Assembly (NCBI GenBank): GCA_002967695.1
Contig: PUHN01000013.1
Location: forward strand, 1-64,000
Length of the DNA stretch: 64,000 nucleotides
Direction of reading: 5' to 3'
DNA from: Rhodobacteraceae bacterium WD3A24
GTDB lineage: Bacteria; Pseudomonadota; Alphaproteobacteria; Rhodobacterales; Rhodobacteraceae
The translations under genes were made by a program, and so were the position numbers. The notes beneath the pieces were generated by a model. The model saw only the letters and a program-made list of their open reading frames with translations. It was not told where the DNA came from and ran no database searches. Each line of letters starts with the position of its first letter. Position 1 is the stretch's first letter. This document shows, piece after piece, positions 52,453 through 60,531 of the stretch.

Positions 52453-53128
52453 GGCCGTCCTCGAACTCGACGGAATCGAGAAGACCTATAACAAGGGCCG
52501 CCGCAACGCAGTGACGGTGTTGCGCGGGGCCAGCCTGGCTCTGGCGCGCGGCGAGGTGGCCGCGCTGGTCGCGCCGTCGGGGGCGGGCAAGTCCACGCTG
52601 CTGCACATCGCGGGGCTGCTGGATACGCCCGATGCCGGCCGCGTACTGATCGACGAGATGGAGATGACACGGCTCTCCGACGATCTGCGCACCCGCGCGC
52701 GGCGCGACGAGGTGGGGTTCATCTATCAGTTCCACCATCTGTTGCCCGAATTCTCCGCGCGCGAGAATGTCGTGCTGCCGCAGCTTGCCAATGCTGTGCC
52801 CAAGGCCGCAGCGACGGCCCGCGCCGACATGCTGCTCGACCGTGTGGGCCTGCTGCCGCGGGCCGAGCACCGCCCCGCCGCCCTGTCGGGAGGCGAGCAG
52901 CAGCGCGTGGCCTTCTGCCGGGCGCTGGCGAACACGCCGCGGCTGCTGCTTGCCGACGAGCCCACCGGCAATCTCGACCCCGAGACATCCGATCAGGTCT
53001 TTTCCGTGCTCATGGATCTGGTGCGCGAGACCGGCCTGTCGGCGCTGATCGCCACGCACAACATGGCGCTGGCCGCGCGGCTCGACCGGGTGCTGCGGCT
53101 CGACGGCGGGCGCGTCATGCCGGGATGA
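52445..53128 (+). CDS. lolD: Lipoprotein-releasing system ATP-binding protein LolD
   Basis: 227 residues. MacB/LolD-type ATPase: Walker [11 protein letters not shown] (Ala where Gly is usual at the first position), Q-loop [13 protein letters not shown], typical of LolD, signature [15 protein letters not shown], Walker [16 protein letters not shown]-loop ATHNMALA. Supplies energy for lipoprotein release through LolC/E. Overlaps the permease gene by 8 bp, so the two are coupled. Confidence 0.94.
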   Translation: MSEAVLELDGIEKTYNKGRRNAVTVLRGASLALARGEVAALVAPSGAGKSTLLHIAGLLDTPDAGRVLIDEMEMTRLSDDLRTRARRDEVGFIYQFHHLLPEFSARENVVLPQLANAVPKAAATARADMLLDRVGLLPRAEHRPAALSGGEQQRVAFCRALANTPRLLLADEPTGNLDPETSDQVFSVLMDLVRETGLSALIATHNMALAARLDRVLRLDGGRVMPG

Positions 53129-53155
53129 CGGCCGCGATGCGGCGCGGCGCGCGGC

Positions 53156-53184
53156 TTTGCCAGCGTGGCGGGTCGTGATAGGCT
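53156..53184 (+). promoter_or_regulatory. Candidate promoter of the cytochrome c lipoprotein gene
   Basis: TTTGCC (53156-53161), 17 bp, TAGGCT (53179-53184). The -10 is the same TAGGCT seen before the DjlA-like gene. Leader to the ATG at 53226 is about 35 nt and carries GGAGAGG. Confidence 0.45.
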
Positions 53185-53225
53185 GCGCCGAAACACCAAA
53201 AAGACAAGACAGATGGAGAGGCACG

Positions 53226-53630
53226 ATGCGGGCAGTGACGATCCTGGGTGCGATGGCGCTGACGGCTGCGGCGGTGGCCTGCGCGCCGCGCGCCGATCCG
53301 GTAAGGGAAGGACGCGCCCTTTATCAGGAGTATTGCGCGGGATGCCACGGCACGCAGGGGCGCGGCGACGGACCCGCGGCCGAAGGGCTCGACCCGGCGC
53401 CCGCCGATCTGACCGCCATCGCCGCGCGAAACGGGGGCACATTTCCCGCTGTGGAGGTGATGGCGACGATCGACGGCTACGGGCTGCGCGGGCATGCCGA
53501 TGTCATGCCGGTTTTCGACCCGCTCCTGCAGGGGCCGCGGGTGATGTTCGAGACCGACGAGGGGGTGATGACCCCCACGCCCCGGCGGCTGGTCGCGCTG
53601 GCCGCCTATCTCGAGACGCTGCAGGGCTGA
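53226..53630 (+). CDS. Monoheme c-type cytochrome, probably lipid-anchored
   Basis: 134 residues. Signal MRAVTILGAMALTAAAVAC fits a lipobox (AVAC), so membrane-tethered in the periplasm. Class I fold: heme motif YCAGCHGTQGRGDGPAAEG (CxxCH at about residues 40-44), then DLTAIAARNGG and a distal Met in GHADVMPVFDPLL, ending RLVALAAYLETLQG. Electron transfer role; the partner is not in the window. Start chosen at 53226 by ribosome site and signal. Confidence 0.87.
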   Translation: MRAVTILGAMALTAAAVACAPRADPVREGRALYQEYCAGCHGTQGRGDGPAAEGLDPAPADLTAIAARNGGTFPAVEVMATIDGYGLRGHADVMPVFDPLLQGPRVMFETDEGVMTPTPRRLVALAAYLETLQG

Positions 53631-53638
53631 AGCGGGCG

Positions 53639-54037
53639 TCAGCCCGTCTCGCGGGCCGCGAGGTCGGCGTGGATGGTGTTGTAGCGCTGTTCCCTGAACT
53701 CGGGGTCGATCTCGCGCAGTTCGAGGCTGACCGCCACGGGCGTGTCGCCGAGGCGCGCCTTCAGCCAGCTCTCGGCCGCGGCGTAGACCGTCTCGACCGC
53801 GTCCTTGCGCGCGGCTTCGCTGCGGCCCTTGGCGATACGAAGCCCCATATCCACGAACAGCCGGCCCGGCGCGCCATCGGCGACGGTCGCGCAGTCGGCG
53901 CCGTGGCCGCGCACCCGGATGCCGCCCACCGGGAACAGGCCCGTCCGGACGAGCGCCGCGCGCAGGACTTCGCAAAAGGCGGACATCTCGATCTTCTCTT
54001 CGAGCCCGCGCGAATAGTCGAATGCCAGATGCGGCAT
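53639..54037 (-). CDS. 5-carboxymethyl-2-hydroxymuconate delta-isomerase family protein
   Basis: 132 residues, CHMI family of the tautomerase superfamily. Begins MPHLAFDYSRGLEEK, where Pro after the removed Met is the catalytic base; then SAFCEVLRAALVRTGLFPVGGIRVRG, LFVDMGLRIAKGRSEAARK and VAVSLELREIDPEFREQRYNTIH. In homoprotocatechuate degradation this isomerises CHM, but no other hpc/hpa genes are adjacent, so a stand-alone or different tautomerase role is possible. AGGAGGGATC precedes the ATG. Convergent with the cytochrome gene. Confidence 0.85.
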   Translation of the reverse strand: MPHLAFDYSRGLEEKIEMSAFCEVLRAALVRTGLFPVGGIRVRGHGADCATVADGAPGRLFVDMGLRIAKGRSEAARKDAVETVYAAAESWLKARLGDTPVAVSLELREIDPEFREQRYNTIHADLAARETG

Positions 54038-54141
54038 GATCCCTCCTCGCCTGGGGTTGTCGAGGCCGCCCGGCGCCGTGCCGCAGCCCACATCCTGCGA
54101 TAGCAGGAATATGCGCGTTGGCAAAGCGCCGGCGGCGGCGC

Positions 54142-54972
54142 TCAGCCTTCCTTGGCGATGGCATCGATCCGGCGCAGGGTGGCGATCAGGCCGGCGAGAT
54201 CGTCGAGCGGCAGCATGCTGGGGCCGTCGCTGGGGGCGTTGTCGGGGTCCTGATGGGTCTCGATGAACACCCCTGCCACCCCCGCCGCGCAGGCCGCCCG
54301 CGCCAGAAGCGGGACATGGCGGCGCTCGCCGCCCGAGCTGGCGCCGCGCCCGCCGGGCGTCTGGACGGAATGCGTCGCGTCGAAAACGACCGGATAGCCC
54401 GTCTCGGCCATGATGGCGAGGCCGCGGAAATCGCTGACCAGCGTGTTGTAGCCGAAACTCGTGCCCCGCTCGCACAGCAGGATGCGCCTGTTGCCGGTGC
54501 TGGCGATCTTCCCGGCCACGGCGGCCATGTCCCACGGGGCGAGGAACTGCCCCTTCTTGACATGGATCGCGCGGCCGGTCTCGCCCGCGGCCAGCAGCAG
54601 ATCGGTCTGCCGGCACAGAAATGCGGGGATCTGCAGCGCATCGGCCACCTCCGCCACGGGGGCGCACTGGCCGGGCGTGTGCACATCGGTCAGCACCGGA
54701 CAGCCGAACTCGGCGCGGATCCTCGACAGGATCGCCAATCCCGCCTCCAGCCCCGGCCCGCGCGCGGCGCCCAGCGAGGTGCGGTTTGCCTTGTCGAAAC
54801 TCGCCTTGAAGACGAAGCCCGTCCCCGTCGCTGCGCAGGCCGCCGCGATGCGCTCGGCCATCATCCGCGCATGGTCGAGCGACTCGAGCTGGCACGGCCC
54901 CGCGATCAGCGCCACGGGCCTGTCGCCGCCAAAGGCGACCTCTCCCACCCGAATGATTCCGCCGCCGGTCAT
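54142..54972 (-). CDS. kdsA: 3-deoxy-8-phosphooctulonate synthase (Kdo8P synthase)
   Basis: 276 residues. Condenses phosphoenolpyruvate with arabinose 5-phosphate to Kdo-8-phosphate for LPS inner core. Recognised by IAGPCQLESLDHARMMAE, FKASFDKANRTS, PVLTDVHTPGQ, IPAFLCRQTDLL, KKGQFLAPWDM, FDATHSVQTPGG and GVFIETHQDPDNAPSDGP. The Cys in GPCQ suggests the metal-dependent class. ATG overlaps the kdsB stop as ATGA. Confidence 0.96.
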   Translation of the reverse strand: MTGGGIIRVGEVAFGGDRPVALIAGPCQLESLDHARMMAERIAAACAATGTGFVFKASFDKANRTSLGAARGPGLEAGLAILSRIRAEFGCPVLTDVHTPGQCAPVAEVADALQIPAFLCRQTDLLLAAGETGRAIHVKKGQFLAPWDMAAVAGKIASTGNRRILLCERGTSFGYNTLVSDFRGLAIMAETGYPVVFDATHSVQTPGGRGASSGGERRHVPLLARAACAAGVAGVFIETHQDPDNAPSDGPSMLPLDDLAGLIATLRRIDAIAKEG

Positions 54973-55763
54973 CCCTCCTCCAGCGCGGCCTCGATGCGCG
55001 CCACGTCGCCGGGGTTGTTGACCTCCCAAAAGGGGCGTCCGCGCGCCTCGACGGGCACGCAGCGCACCGGCACGCCGTTTTCGAGAAAGCGCAGCTGCTC
55101 CAGCCCCTCCAGCGTCTCCAGCCGCCCCGGCGGCCAGCCGGCATAGGCCGCCAGCGCCTCGGGGCGGAAGGCATAGACGCCCACATGATGATGGATCGCC
55201 GGCGGCGTGTCCTGTGCCAGCGCCCCGGGCGGCAGATGCGGCAGGATTTCCTTGGAGAAATAGAGCGCGTCGCCGCGCCGGTCGAAAACGGCGGTGGTCG
55301 CCCCCGTCATCCCGGCGCGGCGATCCTCGATCATGCGGCTCAGACCGGCACGGTCGCAGCGCATCACCGGGGTGGCCACCCGGGCAGTGCCGTCCGCGCG
55401 CAGGGTGTCGATGAGCGCCTCGACGAACCAGGGCGGGGTCAGCGGCGCGTCGCCCTGAAAATTGACGACGAGATCGGCGGCGAGCCCGCTGGCTTCCAGC
55501 GCCTCGGCGCAGCGCTCGGTTCCGTTGGCGCGCTCGGGGGCGGTCATCACCACCTCCGCGCCGGCCTCCCGCGCCGAGGCCGCGATACGTGCGTCGTCGG
55601 TGGCCACGATCACCGCCGAGACGCCGTCGATCGCGCAGGCGGCGTGCCATGTCATCTGGATCAGCGTGCGCGTGCCGCCGCCGGGTTGGCGAATGGCGGC
55701 CAGCGGTTTGCCCGGAAACCGGTTCGAGCCGTAGCGCGCCGGTATCACGACGACCGTTCTCAT
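54969..55763 (-). CDS. kdsB: 3-deoxy-manno-octulosonate cytidylyltransferase
   Basis: 264 residues. Activates Kdo as CMP-Kdo. Motifs VIPARYGSNRFPGKPLA, VATDDARIA, NGTERCAEA, VVNFQGDAPL (metal Asp) and HHHVGVYAFRPEAL are family-typical. GDAPL replaces the usual GDEPL, as in other alphaproteobacteria. Start ATG at 55763; the frame extends 45 nt further without a better start. Upstream gene of the kdsB-kdsA pair, coupled by ATGA. Confidence 0.94.
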   Translation of the reverse strand: MRTVVVIPARYGSNRFPGKPLAAIRQPGGGTRTLIQMTWHAACAIDGVSAVIVATDDARIAASAREAGAEVVMTAPERANGTERCAEALEASGLAADLVVNFQGDAPLTPPWFVEALIDTLRADGTARVATPVMRCDRAGLSRMIEDRRAGMTGATTAVFDRRGDALYFSKEILPHLPPGALAQDTPPAIHHHVGVYAFRPEALAAYAGWPPGRLETLEGLEQLRFLENGVPVRCVPVEARGRPFWEVNNPGDVARIEAALEEG

Positions 55764-55946
55764 CGCTGCCGTCCCCGTGCCTGCATGGCCGCGCCGGCCG
55801 GGCGGCAACTCGGGCCTGGCGGGGTGGCTTTCATCGGTGGTGTTCCCTTTTCTCTCGCGATCCGGCGCGCCGCGCCGCGCGCATCATTGCAGAGTGCGGC
55901 GACCATTTCCATGGAGCGATCGAAGCCGTTCGCGGCCAAGGGCGGA

Positions 55947-56675
55947 TCAGGCGGGCGTGGCGGCGGGTTTGGTTGCATCGAGCACAAGGAACGCGGCGCC
56001 GATGGTGGTCACCGCTCCGATCGCAGGGTCGAGCGGCGCCATAAGCCGGGCCGCAAGCCCCAGGGGCGGATAAAAGACCGCGCCTGTCACCGAGGCGCCG
56101 CCAAGCCCGGCATCCCCGGCCAATCCCAGCAGATCGCCACGGCTGCGGAAGCGGGCCGTCCGCCACACGGGCGAGCCGAGCCAGCCCTTGATGCGCCGCT
56201 GCGCGGCCCAGAGGCTCCAGCGGCCAAGCTCGCCCAGAACCACCCGCCCGCCGGGCGCGGCAACGCGGACCATTTCGGCGAACGGTTTGCGCGGGGCATC
56301 GCTGAAACACAGCGTGGCCACCGAAAGCACGACGTCGAAGCCCGCGTCATCAAAGGGCAGGGCGGCGGCATCGCCATGCACCAGCTTCAGCTCGACCTCC
56401 GCCGCGTCGGCCCGGCGCCGGGCGGCGGCGAGCATCTTTGTCGAGGCGTCGAGCCCCGTCACCCGCGCCCCGGCCGCGGCGAGCCGGGTCGCCAAGACCC
56501 CGTCGCCGCAGCCCACGTCGAGTATGCGCAGACCGCGCGCCGGCCCGATCCGGTCGAGAAGCAGCCGCTCCTCCAGCGCGTCGGTGATCCGGCCGAGGGC
56601 GCTGTTGCGCCAGTCGGCATAGGCCGCCGGAAGCGCCGCGCGGGCGATGTCGGGGTCGGGGGGCGCGCCGCTCAC
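55947..56675 (-). CDS. Class I SAM-dependent methyltransferase
   Basis: 242 residues. SAM-binding motif I LRILDVGCGDGVLATRL, motif II VTGLDASTKMLA, motif post-I LVHGDAAALPFDDAGFDVVLSVATLCF, and RVAAPGGRVVLGELG, like UbiE/Methyltransf_11 enzymes. Small-molecule acceptor unknown. The C-terminal third has hydrophobic stretches, which may aid membrane lipid access. It lies upstream of the kds genes, but a 180-bp gap without genes or strong signals separates them. Downstream on the same strand of the MFS gene. Confidence 0.85.
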   Translation of the reverse strand: MSGAPPDPDIARAALPAAYADWRNSALGRITDALEERLLLDRIGPARGLRILDVGCGDGVLATRLAAAGARVTGLDASTKMLAAARRRADAAEVELKLVHGDAAALPFDDAGFDVVLSVATLCFSDAPRKPFAEMVRVAAPGGRVVLGELGRWSLWAAQRRIKGWLGSPVWRTARFRSRGDLLGLAGDAGLGGASVTGAVFYPPLGLAARLMAPLDPAIGAVTTIGAAFLVLDATKPAATPA

Positions 56676-56789
56676 GCGCGCCGCCTCACAGGGCCGGCAG
56701 GCATGGCGCGCGCCCGGCCGCCACCGGCGCCGATGTCGTTGCGATCTGGCGGGACATTCCCCGGCATGGATGCCTCATCTTGCTGGCGC

Positions 56790-58136
56790 TCAGGCGTCGG
56801 GCGGGGTCGCGGCCTCGTCGGCGGGGTTGAGCCGGGGATGTGTCTCCTCGCTCCACCAGGCGAGAAGCGCGCCCGACAGCAGCATGGAGACCGCGACGAA
56901 CCAGAACGCCGCCTCGGTCGTGCCGGTGAAATGGGCGGCCAGCCCGAGCCCCAGCGCGCCGATGCCATAGCCCAGATCGCGCCAGAAGCGGTAGATGCCG
57001 ATGGCCGAGCCGCGCCAGTCGGGCGGCGTGATGTCGGCCACCGCCGCCGAGAGGTTGGGGTAGAGCAGCGCCATGCCGAAGCCCGCAATGGCCGCCGACA
57101 GCGACCACCAGACCACACCGTCACCCAGCATGACCATGGCGACGCCGGCGCCGCAGATCCACATGCCCAGCACGTTGGGCCAGTAACGGCCGACATGATC
57201 CGACAGACGGCCGGTGAAGAGCTGCGAGCCGCCCCAGACAAAGCCGTAGACCCCCACGATCCAGCCGATATTGGGCAGGCTCACATCCTGCGAATAGAGA
57301 AAGACGGGAAACATCACCCAGACCAGCGCATCGACGAATTTCTCCACCAGCCCCGCCTGGCTGACCGCGGCCAGCCGCCGGTCGCGCCAGGACATGATCG
57401 CGAAGACCTCCCATGTGCCGGGCGCCTCGGCGGCGTGGGCGTAGCGCGGGCGAAAGGCCCCCGCCGCCCGGGGCTTGCGGTAATTGGCCGCTTCGAGCTT
57501 CGCCCAGGGCAGCGTGTCGCGCACCCAGACCCGGGTGAGCACCAGCGCCACGGCGACCACCGCGACGCCGAAGAGAAGCAGCCCCAGCCGCGGGCCGAGG
57601 GCGGCCGCGGCATAGCCGGTCACGATCCCCGCGATCGCCACGCCGACATAGCCCGAGAACTCGTTGAGCCCCAGCGTGAGCCCGCGCTGGTCGGGGCGGG
57701 TGATGTCGAGCTTGGCGGTCTGGGTCATCGACCAGGCCAGCCCCTGATTGACGCCCAGCAGCACCGTGGCGGCGACGATCCAGCCCCAGTTGGGCGCGAA
57801 GTAGATCATGAACGGGATCGGGATCGCCGCGATCCAGCCCCAGAGCAACACGCGCTGGCGCCCGATCCGCTCCGACAGCCGGCCGGCGACGAAGTTGAGC
57901 ACCCCCTTGACCACGCCGAAGGCCACGACGAAGGCCGAGAGCATCAGAAACGAGCCCCGCGCCACGCCGAATTCGCTTTCGGCCAGCGCGGGCACCACGG
58001 TGCGCATCATACCGATGGCAAAGCCCACCAGCAGCACCTGAATGAGCTGGTGGACGAACTGGTCGAGATTCTCCCGAATACCGTGGGTCAGATGGCCGAG
58101 GTCATCGCCCGTGAAGTCGTCGTTTTTCTGCGGCAT
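56790..58136 (-). CDS. MFS transporter next to an ArsR-rhodanese regulator
   Basis: 448 residues, twelve helices. Start MPQKNDDFTGDDLGHLTHGIRENL, motif A-like VAGRLSERIGRQRVLLWGW, and second-half FTGRLSDHVGRYW. The large charged central loop is typical of MFS_1. Substrate unknown; the divergent regulator with a rhodanese domain suggests a link to sulfur compounds or metal oxyanions. Start 58136 is preferred over 58226, since the upstream extension is Pro-rich and overlaps the operator. GGCGG then ATG, with no strong RBS. Confidence 0.85.
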   Translation of the reverse strand: MPQKNDDFTGDDLGHLTHGIRENLDQFVHQLIQVLLVGFAIGMMRTVVPALAESEFGVARGSFLMLSAFVVAFGVVKGVLNFVAGRLSERIGRQRVLLWGWIAAIPIPFMIYFAPNWGWIVAATVLLGVNQGLAWSMTQTAKLDITRPDQRGLTLGLNEFSGYVGVAIAGIVTGYAAAALGPRLGLLLFGVAVVAVALVLTRVWVRDTLPWAKLEAANYRKPRAAGAFRPRYAHAAEAPGTWEVFAIMSWRDRRLAAVSQAGLVEKFVDALVWVMFPVFLYSQDVSLPNIGWIVGVYGFVWGGSQLFTGRLSDHVGRYWPNVLGMWICGAGVAMVMLGDGVVWWSLSAAIAGFGMALLYPNLSAAVADITPPDWRGSAIGIYRFWRDLGYGIGALGLGLAAHFTGTTEAAFWFVAVSMLLSGALLAWWSEETHPRLNPADEAATPPDA

Positions 58137-58202
58137 GATGCGTCGTGTCCCGAACTGGTGCGGCGGTGGCGGCGTGCTTGACTTCGCGGCTCCCGCATGA
58201 CA

Positions 58203-58220
58203 ATCAAAACTTGATTTGAT
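58203..58220. promoter_or_regulatory. Probable operator of the ArsR-rhodanese regulator
   Basis: ATCAA (58203-58207), 3 bp, TTGAT (58211-58215), then a second TTGAT (58216-58220). The dyad lies in the 108-bp divergent gap between the MFS gene and the regulator, in an AT-rich patch. ArsR proteins often bind imperfect dyads of this length; binding is inferred. Confidence 0.55.
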
Positions 58221-58244
58221 CGACATAGTGCCGGAGCGCCTCGA

Positions 58245-58916
58245 ATGTCAACCAATAGCCCCAAGCACGCCCTGCTCGCGCAGTTCGCGCTGGTGGCCAA
58301 GACGCTCAGCCATCCCGACCGGCTGGAAATCCTCGAACATCTCGCCCAGGGCGAGCGCAGCGTGGAGGCGCTGGCGCGGCGGGTCGGCCTGCCGATGGCC
58401 AATGCCTCACATCACCTGCAGCAGTTGCGCCGGGCCGGGCTGGTGCGCACGCGCCGCGAGGGCAAGTTCATCTTCTACGCGATTGCCGACGATTCGGTGC
58501 TGGCGCTGATGTCGGCGCTGCGCCGGGTCGCCGAGAGCGGGCTGGCCGAGGTCGACCGGATCCTCGGCGCCTGGTTCGCCGACCGCGACAGTCTGGAGCC
58601 GGTCTCGCGCGAGGAGCTGATGGCGCGGATGCGCGAGGGGGGTGTGACGGTCCTTGACGTGCGGCCCGAGGACGAATACGCCGCCGGCCATGTTCCCGGC
58701 GCGCTGAACGTGCCGATCGAGGCGCTCGAGTCGCGCCTTGCCGATCTCGACCCGCACCACGAGATCGTCGCCTATTGCCGCGGGCCGTATTGCGTCTTTT
58801 CCTTCGAGGCCGTCGCGGCGCTTCGCGCGCGCGGCTTTCAGGTCCGCCGTCTGGAAGACGGGCTGCCGGAATGGAAGGCCGCGGGCCTGCCGGTCGAGGC
58901 CGACACCGGAAACTGA
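58245..58916 (+). CDS. ArsR-type regulator fused to a rhodanese domain
   Basis: 223 residues. N-terminal ArsR winged helix about 8-95 (LSHPDRLEILEHLAQGERSVEALARRVGLPMANASHHLQQLRRAGLVRTRREGKFIFYAI). It has no cysteine, so none of the usual metal or persulfide ligands of ArsR, CzrA or SqrR. C-terminal rhodanese domain about 125-218 (VTVLDVRPEDEYAAGHVPGALNVP) with active-site loop CRGPYC, both cysteines kept. Sensing through the rhodanese Cys, for example of persulfide or oxyanions, is plausible but unproven. Divergent from the MFS gene across a 108-bp operator region. Confidence 0.9.
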   Translation: MSTNSPKHALLAQFALVAKTLSHPDRLEILEHLAQGERSVEALARRVGLPMANASHHLQQLRRAGLVRTRREGKFIFYAIADDSVLALMSALRRVAESGLAEVDRILGAWFADRDSLEPVSREELMARMREGGVTVLDVRPEDEYAAGHVPGALNVPIEALESRLADLDPHHEIVAYCRGPYCVFSFEAVAALRARGFQVRRLEDGLPEWKAAGLPVEADTGN

Positions 58917-58936
58917 ACCGGGCCCCAAGGCGGGGA

Positions 58937-59245
58937 TCAGCCCTCGCGGGCGCGTTCCAGCCAGCCGTTGGTGCCTCCGCACAGCCAGACGGCGTCGTCA
59001 TGGCCGGCCTTGCGCAAGGCATCGACGGCTTCTGCCGAACGCCCGCCGCCCTTGCCGCAGACCGTCACAGGCGTGCGGCCCTCCGGCACATCCACCCCCT
59101 CTTCGAGCAGGCGCGCCAGCGGCAGGTTCACCGCGCCGTCCACATGGCCGGCGGCATGATCCTGCGGGTCTCGCACGTCGATGACGAAGTAGCGCGCGCG
59201 GTCGGTCTTGAGCGCCTCGATGGGCAGGCAGTCTTGATCGGTCAT
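58937..59245 (-). CDS. Single-domain rhodanese-like protein
   Basis: 102 residues, start MTDQDCLPIEAL at 59245. Rhodanese fold: YFVIDVRDPQDHAAGHVDGAVNLPLARL and the active loop VTVCGKGGGRSAEAVDALRKAG (Cys in CGKGGGR), ending WLCGGTNGWLE. Transfers sulfane sulfur from thiosulfate or persulfide. Convergent with the ArsR-rhodanese gene and divergent from lipA. GGAGGACATCGG lies before the start. Confidence 0.88.
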   Translation of the reverse strand: MTDQDCLPIEALKTDRARYFVIDVRDPQDHAAGHVDGAVNLPLARLLEEGVDVPEGRTPVTVCGKGGGRSAEAVDALRKAGHDDAVWLCGGTNGWLERAREG

Positions 59246-59551
59246 CCGATGTCCTCCGGTCCGGCGTCGGAAAACGCGCATCTTTCGCGCGGCCGCGATG
59301 GCTCCGGCGCGCGCCCATGCATGCGCCCCATTCACGGCATTCTTCACGGGCATGTCGGCCAGCCGACGCTGCACACCCTGTAACAATAAAAAGATCGTAT
59401 GAATGTATATTCGATCGGCCACGCTCCGTCAATGCGGCTGGCCGACATCGCCGGGGTGCGCACGGAAACCGTCGCGCGCGCCCCGACTTGCCTTTGGACA
59501 AATCGGCCGAACCGGATTATGTCGGGAGGTCAGAGCAGAAGGAGCCCGCAC
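59246..59551. promoter_or_regulatory. Divergent control region between rhodanese and lipA
   Basis: 306 bp. A perfect 14-bp inverted repeat, ATGTCGGCCAGCCG (59352-59365) and CGGCTGGCCGACAT (59435-59448), flanks a 69-bp AT-rich core. The core holds TGTAACAATAAAAAG, and GATCG (59393-59397) and CGATC (59412-59416) around GAATGTATATTC (59401-59412). Candidate divergent promoters and an operator, regulator unknown. lipA's AAGGAG site lies near 59539-59544. Confidence 0.5.
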
Positions 59552-60511
59552 ATGTCGCCGCGCGATCTGACCATCCCTGACCAGCGCCACCCGGAAAAGG
59601 CCCATCGCCCCGACACGGGGGTCTTGCGCAAGCCCGACTGGATCCGTGTCAAGGCGCCCACCAGCAAGGGCTACAAACAGACCCGCGACATCATCAAGGA
59701 AAACCGTCTGGTCACCGTGTGCGAGGAGGCCGGATGCCCCAATGTGGGCGAGTGCTGGAGCGCCGGCCACGCCACCATGATGATCATGGGCGAGATATGC
59801 ACCCGCGGCTGCACCTTCTGCAATGTCGCCACCGGCCGGCCCGACTCGCTCGATACCTTCGAGCCGGGCCGGGTGGCCGATGCCGTCGAGAAGCTCGGGC
59901 TCAACCATGTCGTCGTCACCAGCGTGGACCGCGACGACATTGAGGATGGCGGGGCCGAGCATTTCGCCCAGACCATCCGCGCCATCCGCCACTGCAGCCC
60001 CGGCACCACGATCGAGATTCTCACGCCCGATTTCCTCAGATGCGCGCCGGAGGCGCTGGAAGTCGTCGTCGCGGCCAGGCCGGACGTGTTCAATCACAAT
60101 CTGGAGACGGTGCCGGGCCTCTATCCCGAGGTGCGCCCGGGCGCGCGCTATTTCCATTCGCTGCGCCTGCTCCAGCGCGTCAAGGAACTCGACCCCACGA
60201 TGTTCACCAAGTCGGGGATCATGGTCGGGCTGGGCGAGAGCCGCGCGCAGGTCCATCAGGTGATGGACGACATGCGTTCGGCCGATGTCGATTTCCTCAC
60301 CATCGGGCAGTATCTGCAACCGACCGCGAAGCATCACGCGGTCGACCGCTTCGTCACCCCCGACGAGTTCCGGGCCTATGAGAAGGCCGCCTGGGGCAAG
60401 GGCTTCCTGATGGTCTCGGCCACGCCGCTGACGCGGTCGAGCTATCACGCCGGCGAGGATTTCGAAAAGCTGCGCGCCGCGCGGCTGGAGCGGCTGGCCG
60501 CCGCGAGCTGA
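59552..60511 (+). CDS. lipA: Lipoyl synthase
   Basis: 319 residues. Radical SAM enzyme inserting two sulfurs into octanoyl groups to make lipoate for pyruvate and 2-oxoglutarate dehydrogenases. Auxiliary cluster [13 protein letters not shown], radical [16 protein letters not shown], then [37 protein letters not shown] and the C-terminal [10 protein letters not shown] (auxiliary cluster Ser). Start at 59552 has AAGGAGC 7 nt upstream; an open frame goes further up but is preceded by the control region. lipB is not in the window. Confidence 0.96.
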   Translation: MSPRDLTIPDQRHPEKAHRPDTGVLRKPDWIRVKAPTSKGYKQTRDIIKENRLVTVCEEAGCPNVGECWSAGHATMMIMGEICTRGCTFCNVATGRPDSLDTFEPGRVADAVEKLGLNHVVVTSVDRDDIEDGGAEHFAQTIRAIRHCSPGTTIEILTPDFLRCAPEALEVVVAARPDVFNHNLETVPGLYPEVRPGARYFHSLRLLQRVKELDPTMFTKSGIMVGLGESRAQVHQVMDDMRSADVDFLTIGQYLQPTAKHHAVDRFVTPDEFRAYEKAAWGKGFLMVSATPLTRSSYHAGEDFEKLRAARLERLAAAS

Positions 60512-60531
60512 CGCCAGGCGTCCCCCGTGCC

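Noticed and set aside
55760-55987. Small minus-strand frame between kdsB and the methyltransferase
   Set aside because: It overlaps the methyltransferase end, has no ribosome-binding site, and is Pro/Arg-rich without a recognisable motif.
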